Shown: positions 1 to 11,617, counted from the stretch's first letter. The stretch: 43,134 bases of DNA from Gonium pectorale (GCA_001584585.1 LSYV01000005.1:1137129-1180262); one strand, 5' to 3'. Notes: generated by a model from the letters alone, not told the origin. Made by a program: numbers and translations.

Positions 1-900
1 GCAGAGGGTTGCACGGTTGACCGTTGGGCCATTGCAAGAGGAACAAGATGGGGGCACCAAGATGGGGGCCAGCACACCACCACTATGGCGCGGGACAGCT
101 GACGTTACGGCACCAGACGCCACGTCTGCCGTCTGCGTATTCTCTGTGTGTGCTCCCTGTGTGCCGCACCCAACCGCTGCGACGCTGCGACAGCTGGGGG
201 TTGACGCCGTACTGTGCGGTGTACACAGCTGGTACGGCCATACGCACCGAGCACCGTGCGTACGGCGAGCAGGGCCGGTCGTCGGTTGCCTGGTAGCACG
301 TCCACACGCTTGCGTTGGAGCCTGGGGCGGGGCGGGCGGGTGGGGTGGGGGGGTAAGGAAATAGGTTTCGATAGGAGAAGACTGAACGCCAGCTGTCTCG
401 CCCGTCGGGGCAGGGGGCGCGGGGGAGGGGGGTTGAGTCGAGGGAGTCCAGGCTGTGCGCGTGGGATGCGTGTGTGTATGTGTGGTGTTACATCTCCGGG
501 CCGACGCTGGCCAGGGGCGCTACCCGCCCCAACGCAAGACCACCTCAACGCCGCGAGGCGAGGGGTGTGGGGGACCGCTGTTCCCCATTGCTCAATCCAA
601 CGGGACAGCCTGCAGCGCTAAGCAACTGCAGCTGCCCTGCAAAACCCGCCGCAGTGCTGCCTATGTGTGTTTGTTTGGCCCATGGCGGGTAGGCAGCGAA
701 CCCACGCAGTATGATGTCCACTCGACAGGACTCGATCATTCTCACGCACACGCCATCGGCACGATTATATCTAACACACGCCATCGGCAGCGGCTGCACT
801 GGGGGGGGGCGCTCGTAAGTGCAGCCCGAGCATGTTTCTGCCCTGGCGAAGGGCTTGCCCCCTTCCCTTCCGCACACCACACACCCCACCCCGCACACAC
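1..900. other. No supported gene; probably intron of the ABCA-like gene
   Basis: This stretch has G- and C-runs, CA/TG-rich tracts and several GTACGG motifs (near 234, 261 and 278). Frames on both strands are open because of base composition. None combines good splice sites with a recognisable protein. It most likely holds introns, and possibly unrecognised exons, of the minus-strand transporter that starts at 1980. Confidence 0.4.
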
Positions 901-1980
901 GCGTCCGCACCGTCCTGCGCCGGCAGCCAGTCGCAGCACTCTGTGCACTTGCAACCGCAGCGGTAGCGGTCGCTCGCACCCAGCTGCGTGTTGACCAGGC
1001 GCTGCAGGACCTGCGGCCGTGTCAAGTTCGACGGCGCGGGTACGACGGGTACGGCATTGAGTGCATTGGGGCAATGGTAACCGGAGCGTCAGAGAGCGGA
1101 GACCGGGTGCGGCCCCGGCGCTGAAGAGAGGCACGAACACGCGAACGCAAGCATGGGAGCGAGGCACAACAAATCGTCCCGAGGGCCGCTAGTTTCGGAG
1201 CGCCCCTTGCATGCTGCGCCCCGGCCGCCGGCCGCCGGGCTGCCGCATCGCACTCCCTCTTTCTACAGCTTTCGTTTCTCCTGGCGTCCGCACCCGCCCT
1301 CCCGCCCGCCCGCTCACCAGCAGCAGGATGCAGAAGACCAGCGGCAGACCCAGCAGGCACAGGTTCTGGCGCCAGGCGCGGCGCTGCGGGTCAGCGGGCG
1401 AGAGGGGCGCGAGGCGGCAGGTCAGCTTGCGTCGCAGGGCACGGCGAGGCCCCAGCCCGAGGGGCGTGCGTGCTGAACGGCGCATCAACGCCCGTTACGT
1501 ACACCCGTGTGTCTTTCGGCCTCGCGGCCTCGCATGCGACTGACCACGACTCGACCCGAGCGACGCGCGGCGACATGTGTGGCATGTGGCGCGGCATCAC
1601 CCCCACCATGGGGCCGTCCACGCACACACGCACACAGCTGCGTGACATGGAGGGTCACCACACGCAGACCCCACCTGCACCACCGCATTCTTGCGGAGGA
1701 CCGCCGAGGTCTGCAGCGCAAACAGCCCCCACTCGCTCAGCTCTGCGCCGCCCCCGCCGCCGCTGCTGCCGCTGCTGCTGCCTCCCGCCGTATCGCTGCC
1801 GGCCGCGCTTGCACCGGGTCTCAGACGGCTTGTGCTGCTGCCGCTGCTGCCGCTGCTACCGTTGCCGCCACTGCCAGGGCCGGTACCTCTGCTGCCGTTG
1901 CGTGCAGCACCTTCCGTTCGCCGCTGCTGGCTGGCGCCGGGCGGCAGCGCCGCCGCCTGTGCCTGATTGGGCCGCACCAT
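901..1980 (-). CDS. ABCA-like ABC transporter, N-terminal exons (partial)
   Basis: I place the start ATG at 1980-1978. Exon 1 (1980-1675) encodes a ~75-residue low-complexity Ser/Gly/Ala tail and then SEWGLFALQTSAVLRKNAVV. Exon 2 (1383-1318) encodes RRAWRQNLCLLGLPLVF and a hydrophobic run, a likely first membrane helix. Exon 3 (1010 to about 901) encodes VLQRLVNTQLGASDRYRCGC followed by KCTECCDW, a Cys-rich stretch. All joins are phase 0 with GT donors and CAG acceptors. A tail, a conserved LRKN..Q segment, a Q-R-x-W-R-x-N-x-C-x-L helix and then a lumenal Cys-rich loop matches my knowledge of the N-terminus of plant and algal ABCA half or full transporters, which move lipids or related compounds. 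The ATPase domains would lie beyond the left edge. No convincing further exon was found at 1-900. The family call is inference from short motifs; another polytopic membrane protein is possible. Confidence 0.55.
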
Positions 1981-3430
1981 AGCAGCGTCGCAGCAGGCTG
2001 CCCCACTAGATAGCTGCCGCTGCTGCCGCTTCTGCCCTTGCTGCTTCAGGTGCCAGCCTCTGCGTTTCAACAACCCGCGCAGCCCAAGTAATGCCGCTGG
2101 CCAGCGCCCGCTCTAGCAGCACCTGGCAGCTGCAGCTAATGGGAGCTGGATAGTTGCTGTCTCTCGCGCCGATCAACCCTCAACAAAGGGCGGACGGGGA
2201 AGCTGGGGACCGACCCAGGGGTCGGCTACAGCTCAGCTTAAGTGCCCCCCTGTCAGACTTGAAGGCGCATTTCCGGCGCCATCATGCTGCCACTTGAAGG
2301 TTATTGGCCTGATGGCGTGTGGCTGGTTGTTGCCAGAAGGAAAGGCGGCGGTGTGCGATCTAGTGGCGAGCGCGGCTTATATTGATTACGCCACGAATAC
2401 GAAAACGCATGGGCAGTGAGTCGCAGACCATAACCGTTGAAAGACCTCAGCTGCCCAACCGGTCAGCAGCTAGAGCTACTGAAAGGGTTGGATGCATCGG
2501 CGCCGGCATGCGCGTGGGTACTGAAAGCAGCGCTTGCGTAATGGCGGACGGCGCGTGTTAGCCGCGAGGCCTGGCGATCCGGAGCGGCGGGCTCTAGGAC
2601 GGGCCGACACGGCCGCCATCGCCTGTCGGCCGATGAGCCTCATTGGATCGTGTCCTGCTTTTGCACCCGCTCTTTACCCGCCTTGTTGATTCGCACACCG
2701 CTTGCTCATTATACCGCTTGCTCATTATACAGGCGTGCGTGAATATACGACGCAGAGCCAGGCGCGGGGGTGGTCATGCGTGCGGGCTATGATGAAGTGG
2801 GTTGCGCCCCCCTGGAGATGACCCACTGGTGGCACAGAATGAAAGTACTTCATCGCATTAGCGAGCTCGGATTGCCTGTGGCGGGAGGCGCCGCATGTAC
2901 GGCGCTACCGTCTGTGCTGCCTCCCGCTCGGTGCGGCACGGATGCAAAGACAACCTACACTCTCTGGGGGAGCCTGTAATCTGTATCTGTACACACCGCC
3001 TGGACGCCTCTCATGCACATAGGCACACTGTACACATCAACCAAGAGGGGGGTGCGCACGTGCACATGACTGTGCCGTGTATGCGCCGTACATGCATTCG
3101 TGGAGCCCGCGGGCCGTGAGAGGCCTCATGGTGCGCTCCTGGCGTATCACAGCGACGTTTACCGCCATGATCCACGACGCGCATGCGCGCAATGGCCCCG
3201 GAGCGCTGTGCTCCACACGCACACGTGGTGGCCGACCCATGGGTCACGAATGCCTCACGTCAAACAGCATGCCGTACCGTTGTACAGTTTAGGGTACGGA
3301 CGCCTTGGCTGCACCTTGATGCGGTACGGGAAGCCAAGAGTCGCACCGCGGCGCACCGGGCATCTGCCGTACACACGCGGGGGCGGCGCCGTAGCTGGCC
3401 GGAGGGGAAGGGCCGGCGGGGTACTTGCCG
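1981..3430. other. Intergenic: ABCA-like promoter side and 3' flank of the RWDD3-like gene
   Basis: I see no gene here. The part near 2250-2760 is less GC-rich than its surroundings and holds a 16-base direct duplication at 2699-2730. Several short TG/CA-rich runs lie at 2980-3080. No TTACA (minus-strand TGTAA) was found downstream of the RWDD3-like stop codon, so its poly(A) site is undefined. Confidence 0.4.
2699..2730. repeat. 16-bp tandem duplication
   Basis: Two adjacent identical copies of CGCTTGCTCATTATAC lie in the AT-richer part of the intergenic region upstream of the ABCA-like start. Confidence 0.85.
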
Positions 3431-3460
3431 CGACCCGACCCGACCCGACCCGACCCGACA
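3431..3460. repeat. CGACC pentanucleotide repeat just after the RWDD3-like stop codon
   Basis: About six copies of CGACC lie 11 bases downstream of the stop codon of the minus-strand gene. In the transcript they would read as GGGTC repeats, with closely spaced runs of three G in the start of the 3' UTR. That arrangement can form a G-quadruplex. Confidence 0.85.
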
Positions 3461-3470
3461 CACGCCATCA

Positions 3471-6400
3471 TCAAGGCAAGCCCGCCGCAGGCCGGAGCCA
3501 CTCCTCCGCCCCGGCCTGCCGCAGCAACGCCCCCACCTCCTCCAGTGAACCGCACGTTATCTCCCTGCGTCAGCGGGCGATCCGGAGGGGCCTCACAGGA
3601 GGGGACCACAACGGCACGAAAGCAGAGTGAGGGAGCGGCGGGGAGCCCGTAGGTCCCGCGGGTCATGAGGGACTGGTAGCGCTGCGCGTACACAGCCCCA
3701 AGCTGTACTAATCCAGAACGGTCTCTCCTCGGCTCTCCTTGCCACGGGAAGCCATCAAAGACATGGGGATCCACTCATGGCAATGACGCTGCGGGAATCG
3801 CCATCTTTTCCTCATGTGCTCACTGTTCGCAACCAATCCCCATTCGCCACCCGGCTGCAGCAACCGCCGCAGCGCCGCCCACGGGCTGCATGAGCTGTAC
3901 CTCGACGCACCTGAAGTCGGCAAAGGCACGCTCTCGCTCCTGTTCCCCACCCCGGTCAGCAACCATGGGTCCGGCGCCGCGGCCCCCCGGCGGCCGCAGC
4001 TCCCGAGGCGACTGCTTCGGCTGCGAACACTGCAGCTGTGCCCGCGACTGCGGCTGCGGCTGCGGCAACGGCGATGATTGCGGCTGCGGTTGCTGCCTGT
4101 GGGCCTTCTGCCCCACGACCGTCATCATGCGCTCCTTGCACTGCGGCGCGGCGTGCCAGGGGGGGGGGCAAAAGGGGCCAAGAGGGGCAAGAAGGGGCAA
4201 GATGGGCAAGAGGCCGGAGGGCGCAGTGGAGATGCGTACGGCGCAGGGCAGAGGGGGTGCATAGCGGGGCTGAGCGAGGATGGTCAGGGGAAGGACTGGG
4301 ACGGGCGCTGCCGGCCCGCACCAGATGGCTGCTACGACCAACGACGTCAGCCTGTGTTCCCTCGGGTTTGGCCACCGCAGGCCACAGGATGGGATTGCAT
4401 CGACGGGATCACAGCCAGGGTGAGTGGGGCCTCCGCAGTCAGCCCGCGCCTGCGCCAGGGCGAGAGAGCCGGCCGCACACTTGCCTTGCGGCCGCGCGAG
4501 TCCACGTCGACGCTCTCCGTACGGTGCCGTACGAGGTACTGCCGCAGCGCCTCGGCGTCCCCCTCCAGCAAGATGAGGATGAGGCCGCCCTGGAAGACCA
4601 GCCTGCCTGCGATCGTGCGTCCGTGCGGAGGAGGGGCGCGTGTGTACGGCGCCAAAATGCACCAGCGTGATGCAAGGTGCCGTACGGCCCGTTGCGCGCG
4701 CAGCATCGTCGCCAGCTCGGCAAGCTGCTGTCGTTCACGGTCGGTCGATAGCCGACAGCGACACACGCGACTGCGCTCGTCACAAGGGTTGCCGCCTTGA
4801 TGGACACCAGCCTGCCGCGGGTGCCGAGGAGCCGACGAGGAACGGGGCACGCGAGGCACGTGCGTGCATGTATGCGTACGACCTGCGCTCTCCCTCCTTG
4901 ATCCCAAGCCCGACCCTGCCCCTGTAATGGCCCGCCCGCCCGCCCGCCCGCCTGCCTGCCCGCCTGCCTGCCTGCCTGCCCGCGTCCCAGCCCGCTCCGC
5001 ATGCTTGGGCCTAAGAGGCTCCAGCGCCGACTTTCACGCCAGGGATCGAAACGCGCAGCCCTCCCCTGGAGCGGCCCACCTGTGATCCGCAGCTCGCGTA
5101 TCCAGGATCCAATCGTACGGCAGTACAGCGCCCGGTTGTGCATGTGGTCCAAGCGCAGAAGCAGCAGCTGGCGGTGGTGGGAGTGGGGAGGGGAGGGAGG
5201 GGCGACAGGGGGCGAGGGGGCTGAGGGCACGAACACGGGGCGGCGCGTGGGAAAGGGAAACGACATCCGTGCGTTATATATGCGTGACGGAATGCTCGAA
5301 GAATGACGTCAAGAGACAGCGAGCAAAGGCATCGATGCACGACATCCATGTGTGCTTGCAGGAGCAGGGTATCTGGGGTCATTGCGAGCTACCTACCCCG
5401 CGGCATTGTTTCCAACTCGACACCCTTGTGGACGCCTTTTTGGCGTCGGGTGTCAGTGCGTGCTATCACGCACTTTGTTTTACGACGCACCGTTGTCTAC
5501 ACCTCCACCTCGGCGACCCGACTGTGTACCGCACCTGGAGCCCGTCGTCTCCGCCACCAGCTGGCGATGGTGACGGCGCTGGCCCCGCGCCGCCGCTGCC
5601 GCCGCTGTCGCCGCCCTGTTGCCGCCTCCGCTGCTCCGCCAGCGCGTCCTCCGCCGCCGCCCGCAGGTGCTCCATCACGTCGCTGAGGGCGGGCCGGCCC
5701 TGTGGGGCGGACTCCGCGGTACGGTACGGCGGATGGGGAGGCGTTGCTGTGCGGCAGGCGCCAGGCCGAAGCAGCCGGGTCTTCCTAGGCACGCGTGGAG
5801 GGAGGGGCTGCCGTACTGCTCCACGAATGATGAGCATAACACAGCACAGCCTCGCGCCCGCTGGTGCGATATCAGGCCACCTGCAGGAACCGTGTGCGTG
5901 TGTGCGACCGTGGCCGTACACGGGCGGGTTCACACTCTGGCAGCCGACACGACGCGCACCTCCGCCGCAGCCGCCTCAACGAGACGCTCCGCCGCCGCCG
6001 CCAGCCCGTCGCACCACTCCCGCCCCGCTGGCCGCCACGCGCCGCGGCTGCCGCCGCCGCCGGAGACGGTGACGCTCACGCTGCAACACACGCGGCTGGG
6101 CTCCCCTCCGGTCGCGGTGGCTGGGTAGCCGCGGGGCAGACACAGGCGCAGCTCCAACGCCAGCCCCGCGCCGTAGTCGTCGGGGCCGCTGTCTTACGAC
6201 GCCGTGACCGTGTTCGCACGGGAGGTACGGTGTGCAGGTGCGCGGAGAAGGACAGGCCCCAGGCCCCGCCGGCGAACGGCGGGACGAGAAGCACATAGGG
6301 AGCGGAAGGGCTTTTGATTGCGGTTTGATCGACGTAATGCGGCGAGGGCAGGGGCTGTTGCTTGCGTGGGATGAGGGCTTAAGAGGGCACCGCAGGCAAA

Positions 6401-6937
6401 GCGAAACAGGCAGCGATAGGGCTGAACCGCGCTGCCCCGCCCCGCCCCACCCGCCCCGCACCCGACTACCCCGCCCTACCCGGCATGACACCGCAGCGTC
6501 ACGCCCACTGCCTGACTGCCCAACTGCTCCGCAGCCACGTCCTCCTGCGCTCCACCACAGGGGGTTGGGCGTGTCGGCTGTCCCACATTGACCCATACTT
6601 ATGAAGTACAACAGAAACAGGGAGACACCATGAAAGCGGGCAACAGCCCCGCGGCCCCTGTTCATTCCGATAAAGGGAAGCAACTTCACCCGTAGAGGGG
6701 CACGGGTCGCGGGCAAATGCAGTCCGAACTCGCGGGTGCCGTCCGGTGCTGCCAGCGTCGCGTGCGCCTACTGCAAAGGGCACATCCCTCACCCAGACGT
6801 CCCAAAACCCAGTCACCCACCTCCAGCTCGCCTGCCGCTGCCAGGTCCACCAGTTGCTGGTGGCCCGGGTCGTGCAGCGCCACATCGTCCGCGCCGTGCA
6901 CGGCCTGGAGGGCTGCCAGCTCCATGGCAAGATCCAT
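3471..6937 (-). CDS. RWDD3: RWDD3 (RSUME)-like RWD-domain protein
   Basis: Seven exons: 6937-6821, about 6188-5960, 5699-5535, 5167-5080, 4606-4485, 4140-3911 and 3564-3471 (TGA). The start gives MDLAMELAALQAVHGADDV, the opening helix of an RWD domain. Exon 2 has LELRLCLPRGYPA, the RWD strand plus the YP turn. Exon 3 closes the RWD with GRPALSDVMEHLRAAAEDAL. Exon 4 encodes LLLLRLDHMHNRALYCRTIG, then GSWIRELRITG. Exon 5 encodes GRLVFQGGLILILLEGD and VDVDSRGRK. Exon 6 encodes CKERMMTVVGQ, a Gln/Pro linker and ADFR. Exon 7 encodes EITCGSLEEVGALLRQAGAE, then EWLRPAAGLP and the stop. This order matches animal RWDD3 end to end as I know it; that protein promotes SUMO conjugation by Ubc9. Exons 2-7 join in phase, with the intron after exon 5 opening with GC. 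The exon 1/2 join is unresolved, since the phases disagree and a small exon may be missing. About 345 residues. The function in algae is inferred. Confidence 0.8.
4141..4484 (-). other. GC-AG intron in the RWDD3-like gene
   Basis: The exon ends CGCAAG and the intron begins GCAAGT, the consensus for the rare GC donor. It ends CCGCAG before TGCAAGGAG. Using this donor joins SRGRK directly to CKERMM, matching the conserved GKKCKEKM-type segment of RWDD3. The nearest GT (AA|GTGTGC) would add residues and break phase 0. Confidence 0.75.
4927..4990. repeat. CCGC/CCTG tetranucleotide repeat in an intron
   Basis: A run of about 15 four-base units, first CCGC-type and then mixed with CCTG-type, lies in the intron between exons 4 and 5 of the RWDD3-like gene. 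Confidence 0.85.
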
Positions 6938-7174
6938 AGTAGACCACCAGATTTGAAACTATTTAGGACCAGAGTACTATTGGTTCCAGCTTTCAGGGCC
7001 CTTTCCAGGCGCTGCCGTGCATCAACATTGTGAAAGTGTGTAAGCAAGATAACCTAGTACTGGCGCATGAACATGAAAACTGTGTGCCGAACCTCAACCG
7101 AACGCCAACCGTTCTGGTTAAAAGCATTAGTTATCATAGCCCAACCTTAGATCTTGCCCCTACGAATAACATTT
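6938..7174. promoter_or_regulatory. Short shared promoter between two divergent genes
   Basis: The RWDD3-like start (minus, 6937) and the LRR gene start (plus, 7175) are only 237 bases apart and head to head. The spacer is clearly more AT-rich than the flanks, as algal promoters often are. No certain TATA box was seen. Both transcripts probably start inside it. Confidence 0.5.
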
Positions 7175-10100
7175 ATGCGTGGTGTCTGGTGTGCATCCAT
7201 GTCGCTTTCATCGGATGGGACCATGACAGCAGTGCCGGCCAACCTGTATGATGCGCTTGGCTCTGTGCCCACACTCTGGGAGATTCTCGGCCGCAATACT
7301 TCTCTCCAGATGCGTCTTGTCAGTCGGGCCGCCCGCGACGTGCACGATGCCGCCGTCACCTCACTCCACATCAGCACCGAGCGAGCTGGCCGCGCGCTGG
7401 AGGCTCAGATGTCGGGACGGGTGGAGGGCGTGGAGTCCCTCGCCTCGATGGCGCGGGCGGGCTGCCGTCCGCTGAAAGTCACCATTGCCTGCGGAGATGT
7501 CAAGAAGTCACCGCCATCCGAAGCCACGCTGTGGGTAATCCTTTTTATCACACGCGCGCCTGCGCCGCAATTCTGCCGCTGTCCTGCATCTCCAGCCCTC
7601 TGAGGTCACCGGAAAGTCCCACCCAAAGGGACTTCCGTGCCCCTCGCCACACCTTGACAGCATACGCGCACGCCAGGTATCGCCCTCCTGGGCTTCCCCT
7701 CCCTCCCTCCCTCCCTCCCTCCCTCCCGATTACCCACCACCTCCCACACTCCCCCCACCCACCCACAGCTGCGCCGTCCTTCGGGAGACTGTCGGCGCGG
7801 CCACGTCCGTGTCGCTCCTGGGCGCCCTCCGCCACGGGCCGCGGCTGGCGAAGGCGCTGGCGGAGGCGGCGCCGCTGCTGGAGAGCCTGGTCCTGGAGCT
7901 GCCCGACGGGGTTGCCTCCAAGTAAGGCCCGAGATGACCAGGTGGCAGAGTGACCGGGACACAGGGTGACAGGGTGACTGCGCCAGTGGGCGGCACGTGT
8001 TCAGGTCTTCAGCACGCGTGCGCACAAGTCCTCTCAACGACACCATAGCCTCCGCGCCAAACTGGCCCGGGTCACTCCTTTCGGACGTGTGTGTGTTTTG
8101 CCTGCCGCTCACGCGCCGCGCGCATCCTGACCCGCGCATCCTGACCCGCCCACGTGTGCGCCACGTGGGCCTGGCGGTGAGGTGCGGTGTGGTGCGGTGT
8201 GCCAGGGCGGCGGAGCAGCTGCTGGGTGCGGTGGGGCCGCGGCTGGTGCGCCTGGAGCTGCGGCTGGGCCCGTGCGGCCGCCTGCCCGCCGTGGCGCTGG
8301 AGGAGTGCTGCGGGCTGCGGGAGCTGAGCCTGGATGTGGGGCTCAAGGAGGCGGCGCCGCTGGGGGCGTTCAAGACGCGGGGGGACCAAGGTGCGGCGGG
8401 GAGGGCTGGGCGCGTGAGGGGGCGGCAGGCGAGGGGGCTTGGCGACACGGAGTGGCGAGGTTGAGCGGGTGTGCGTGGTAGCGCTGGCGGGCAGTGACGC
8501 CGAGGCGAGAGGGGAGAGGGTAGAAGGGAGCCGATGCGTGTGGGTGCGGCGCTGTGGGTGCCCCCTTAAAGGCCCCGCAGCGCTGCCCGGCTCCGTGCTC
8601 CGCGTCCACGCGGAGACGGGGAGGCAGCCATCGGCGACGGTGGGTAGCGGTGCGCGGCCGTTCAAGCTCTTTGCAAGTAGGGAGTGTGGCAGTGGGCGTG
8701 TGCTTGGCGGCTGCACCGTGCGGCCTGGGGCGCTGGTGTGTGTGCGTGGGGCCGCCCCGCAGCACCTCCTGTGCAGCTGCAGCGGGTGATGCGGTGCGCC
8801 ACGGAAGGCCCCTCCCCTCCCCCAACCCGCAAGGACCAGCTTGGCCGCCGGACGGGACAAACGCTGCTGGCGCCCAGCTAGTTGCTATTCATACTCCTGC
8901 CCCCTCCCTCCCTCCAACCGCCGCCGTTGCCCCGCAGCCCCCTCAGCCGTCGCCGCCATCCTCTCCCTCACATCACTACGCGCTTTGGAGCTGTACGGCG
9001 TCGGCCTAGCCCGGATCCAGGATCCCCCGCAGCGGCTGGCGCCGCTGTCCTCTGTCAAGAACCTGACGCGGCTGCGGTTCGACCTGCCGGCGGGGTTCCG
9101 TGTCCCGCTGGCCCCGGCCGGCCCCGGCCCTGGACCTGCCCCTGGACCCGGGGCCAGACCCCGCAGCAGCCGCATCTTCAAGCCCGGTGCCGACTCGCTG
9201 GCCGCTGCGGAGCGGCGGTGGCGCAGTGTCCCCGGGGCCGCGTCGGCCCGCACACTTGTGGAGCTGGACCTCGGCCATATGTACGAGCTCACGGCATCAG
9301 ATATGGCCGTACTGAGCTGTGCGGCGCCGTGCCTGGAGCTGCTGGTGTGTCGGTCGGTGGAGGCGCCGGAGGCGCCAGAGGAGGGAGCGGTGGGGCGGGG
9401 GCCCATGGCCGGCGGGCCGCCAGCGGTGGCCTTCCCGCCTAAGCTGCGGGAGCTGCAGGTGGATTGGGGGCGGGCATCGGCGGCGGGAGTGAGCGCTATA
9501 GTCTCCTGGCGCGGGGGAGGCGACTTGTTATCGCCCTTGTGTTCTGGGGCAAAGCTCCTGCGGCTGCTGCTGCTGTGGCGGGGCCAGGGTTCCAAAGATG
9601 TCACCGCTGCCCCGGCCCAGCAGCGCGACCAACTGCTGCGCAACAAGGACCCCGCGTGCGCTCCCCTGTTGGGGTAGGAAGCACACGCACGTGCGCGTGT
9701 AGTGTTTTTGGCAGGGGTATCTTGTGGCTCCTCCCCGTTCCCCCGCCCCGGCCCCGGGTGCCGCAGGTGCGCCTCATGCCGTCGGTGCCGGTGCTGGCCT
9801 GCCTTGCCAAGCTTCCCCACCTGCAAACGCTCAAGTGCCGCCAGTTCGCCAGGGCGGCGGCCCCCGCAGCCTCCGCAGCAAAAGCGGCGGCGGCCAGGGC
9901 CCGCCTGGCGGCGGCGGAAGCTGGGGCCGGAGGGCTGACCAACGGCTCGGAGGGGTTATCACTGTCGGAGGCCGCGGTGGAGGAGGCCGTGGCGGAGGCG
10001 GCGGCGGAGGCGGCGGGTGCGGTTGCTTCTGGGGTCTCCGCCGCTGGCGCCCTGGCGGTGGTGGGGTATAAAAGCCTCTCCAGCGCGGTCATCGCTGACC

Positions 10101-11617
10101 CATGGGTCGCGCCAGCAGTCCTCTCCGCGTGCCGCCTGCTGGCCCGGATGTTCCGCCCGTGCGTCAAGGAACTCCCGAACTTCCTTGCGGCCATAGCGGC
10201 GTCAAGGAAGCTGCCACCCGACGCTGCCGACGGCGGCGGCGACGCCGCCGCCGCTGGCCCCCCTGCAGCTGCACCGCCGCCCCTGCCGCTGCCTCCCATC
10301 GCGCGTGAGGAGCAATCTGCCGCAACGGCCGCGGCGGTGCCGCCGGGTGCCATGCCGTCAGCGCTGGCACTGTGTGCAAACGACGCGCTATGGAGCCGCC
10401 GGCACGACGGCGGCTGGCTGCCGTCGCTGGCGCCGCTGGCGGGCTTGGGGCTGTGCTGTCTGCGCCTGCAGGGCTTTGCATTTGCGCCGGGTCAGCTGCT
10501 GGCGCTGAGGACTGCGATGCCCGGACTGCTGGTGGGTCCGGGGCTGCAGACGGGGCGCGGGTTGGGTCGCGGCTGGCGTGCTTGGTGGCTGATCTGGGGG
10601 GGGGGGGCGGGTCGTCTTGCCACAAGAGCTGTGTGGGCGTCGTCAAGGACCCGGTCGACGGTCGGTCTGTACTCGTTGTTGTTGCTGTTGCTGCGGCTGC
10701 CGCTCTACACCCGTACACACACCCCGCACTGAAAGACGGAGGGGACCGGCGAGGCCACCGGTCTCAGTTGCAAGCATGTGCGTGCGTGTGAGATATAGTT
10801 CACAAGTACATTTGCGCAGTTGCACGGCATTACGCGCTGTACGGGCAGTAGGGGCAGTTGGGCAGCCTCCCCCGTCACAACACACACAAACACGAGGGTT
10901 ACTTTGTTGGGTACATGGGCTGCCGGCTAGGATGTTTTTTTCTGCATGCCTGCCTGTCTCACATTCTCACACTGTCATGCATAGATCTTTTAGATCATAT
11001 AGAACACATATACAGCACCGCGGAACGCGGGCAGATCCTCCGACGCACTTGCGCTCATCACTCGAGGGACGAGGGGCGAGGGGTGGGGTCCTGACGAACG
11101 TCTTTCTTCGCAACCGCAAGTCCGCAACCGCATCCGCAACCGGAACCGGAACCGTGCCTGCGTCATGTCCCTGCTTGATGGTATGGCTGGTGAGTGCTTG
11201 CGCTGCGCCCCCTCCGTCTCCTCAACAAGCCACCATGCAGCGCGTCAGGCCCCGGCCCTGCTCCTCACCACACACACGGCCCATACATCCCGTACAACCC
11301 GTACACTCCGTACATCCCCTTGACAGATGCTTCACTTGTACGATTGTGTCGCTCCCGACGAGGACGTCGAAGAGATGTGGCGCTGGCTGCGACCTCGGGC
11401 GCCGCCGCAGCTGCCTGCCGGCGCTGTTGCCGCCGGCTCCGGCGGCGCTGCCGTCGCCACGCCAGCGGCCGCGGGCGCCGCACCTTCTCCCGCTGCCGTC
11501 AGCCCGGCAACGGTGCCAGGGCGGGGTCTCTACTCGACTCCTCACGTGGGGTTGCTGAACCGACTGGAGAGGGAGGCGCATGAGGCACAAGCTGGACGGG
11601 AGCGTGCGCCGGGCTGA
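7175..11617 (+). CDS. F-box-like leucine-rich repeat protein
   Basis: Exons: 7175-7530, 7769-7921, 8206-8390, 8938 to 9458 or about 9676, 9767-10531 and 11327-11617 (TGA). The start could also be ATG 7199 or 7223. Residues ~20-60 read ALGSVPTLWEIL, then LQMRLVSRAARDVHDAAVTS, an F-box-like pattern (start hydrophobic, W-x-I-L, L-R-L-V-S-R). Later exons carry leucine-rich repeats such as LLESLVLELPDG, PRLVRLELRLG, LRELSLDVG, LTSLRALELYG, LTRLRFDLP and LVELDLGH, with Pro/Gly and Ala/Glu inserts. Exon 6 encodes LHLYDCVAPDEDVEEMWRWL and an Ala/Pro tail. The first three joins and the exon 5/6 join are in phase. The exon 4/5 join is ambiguous: the donor at 9459 is in phase, but LRR-like coding sequence continues to ~9675. 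LRR proteins with an F-box usually pick targets for SCF ubiquitin ligases, but the F-box is weak here. Roughly 755-830 residues. Confidence 0.6.
7698..7727. repeat. CCCT microsatellite in intron 1 of the LRR gene
   Basis: About seven copies of the tetranucleotide CCCT/TCCC sit in the pyrimidine-rich tract upstream of the exon 2 acceptor. Confidence 0.85.

Noticed and set aside
3820..4662. A single 280-codon minus-strand gene
   Set aside because: Only 4140-3911 is exon. The remainder is intron of the RWDD3-like gene, as shown by the conserved junctions on both sides.
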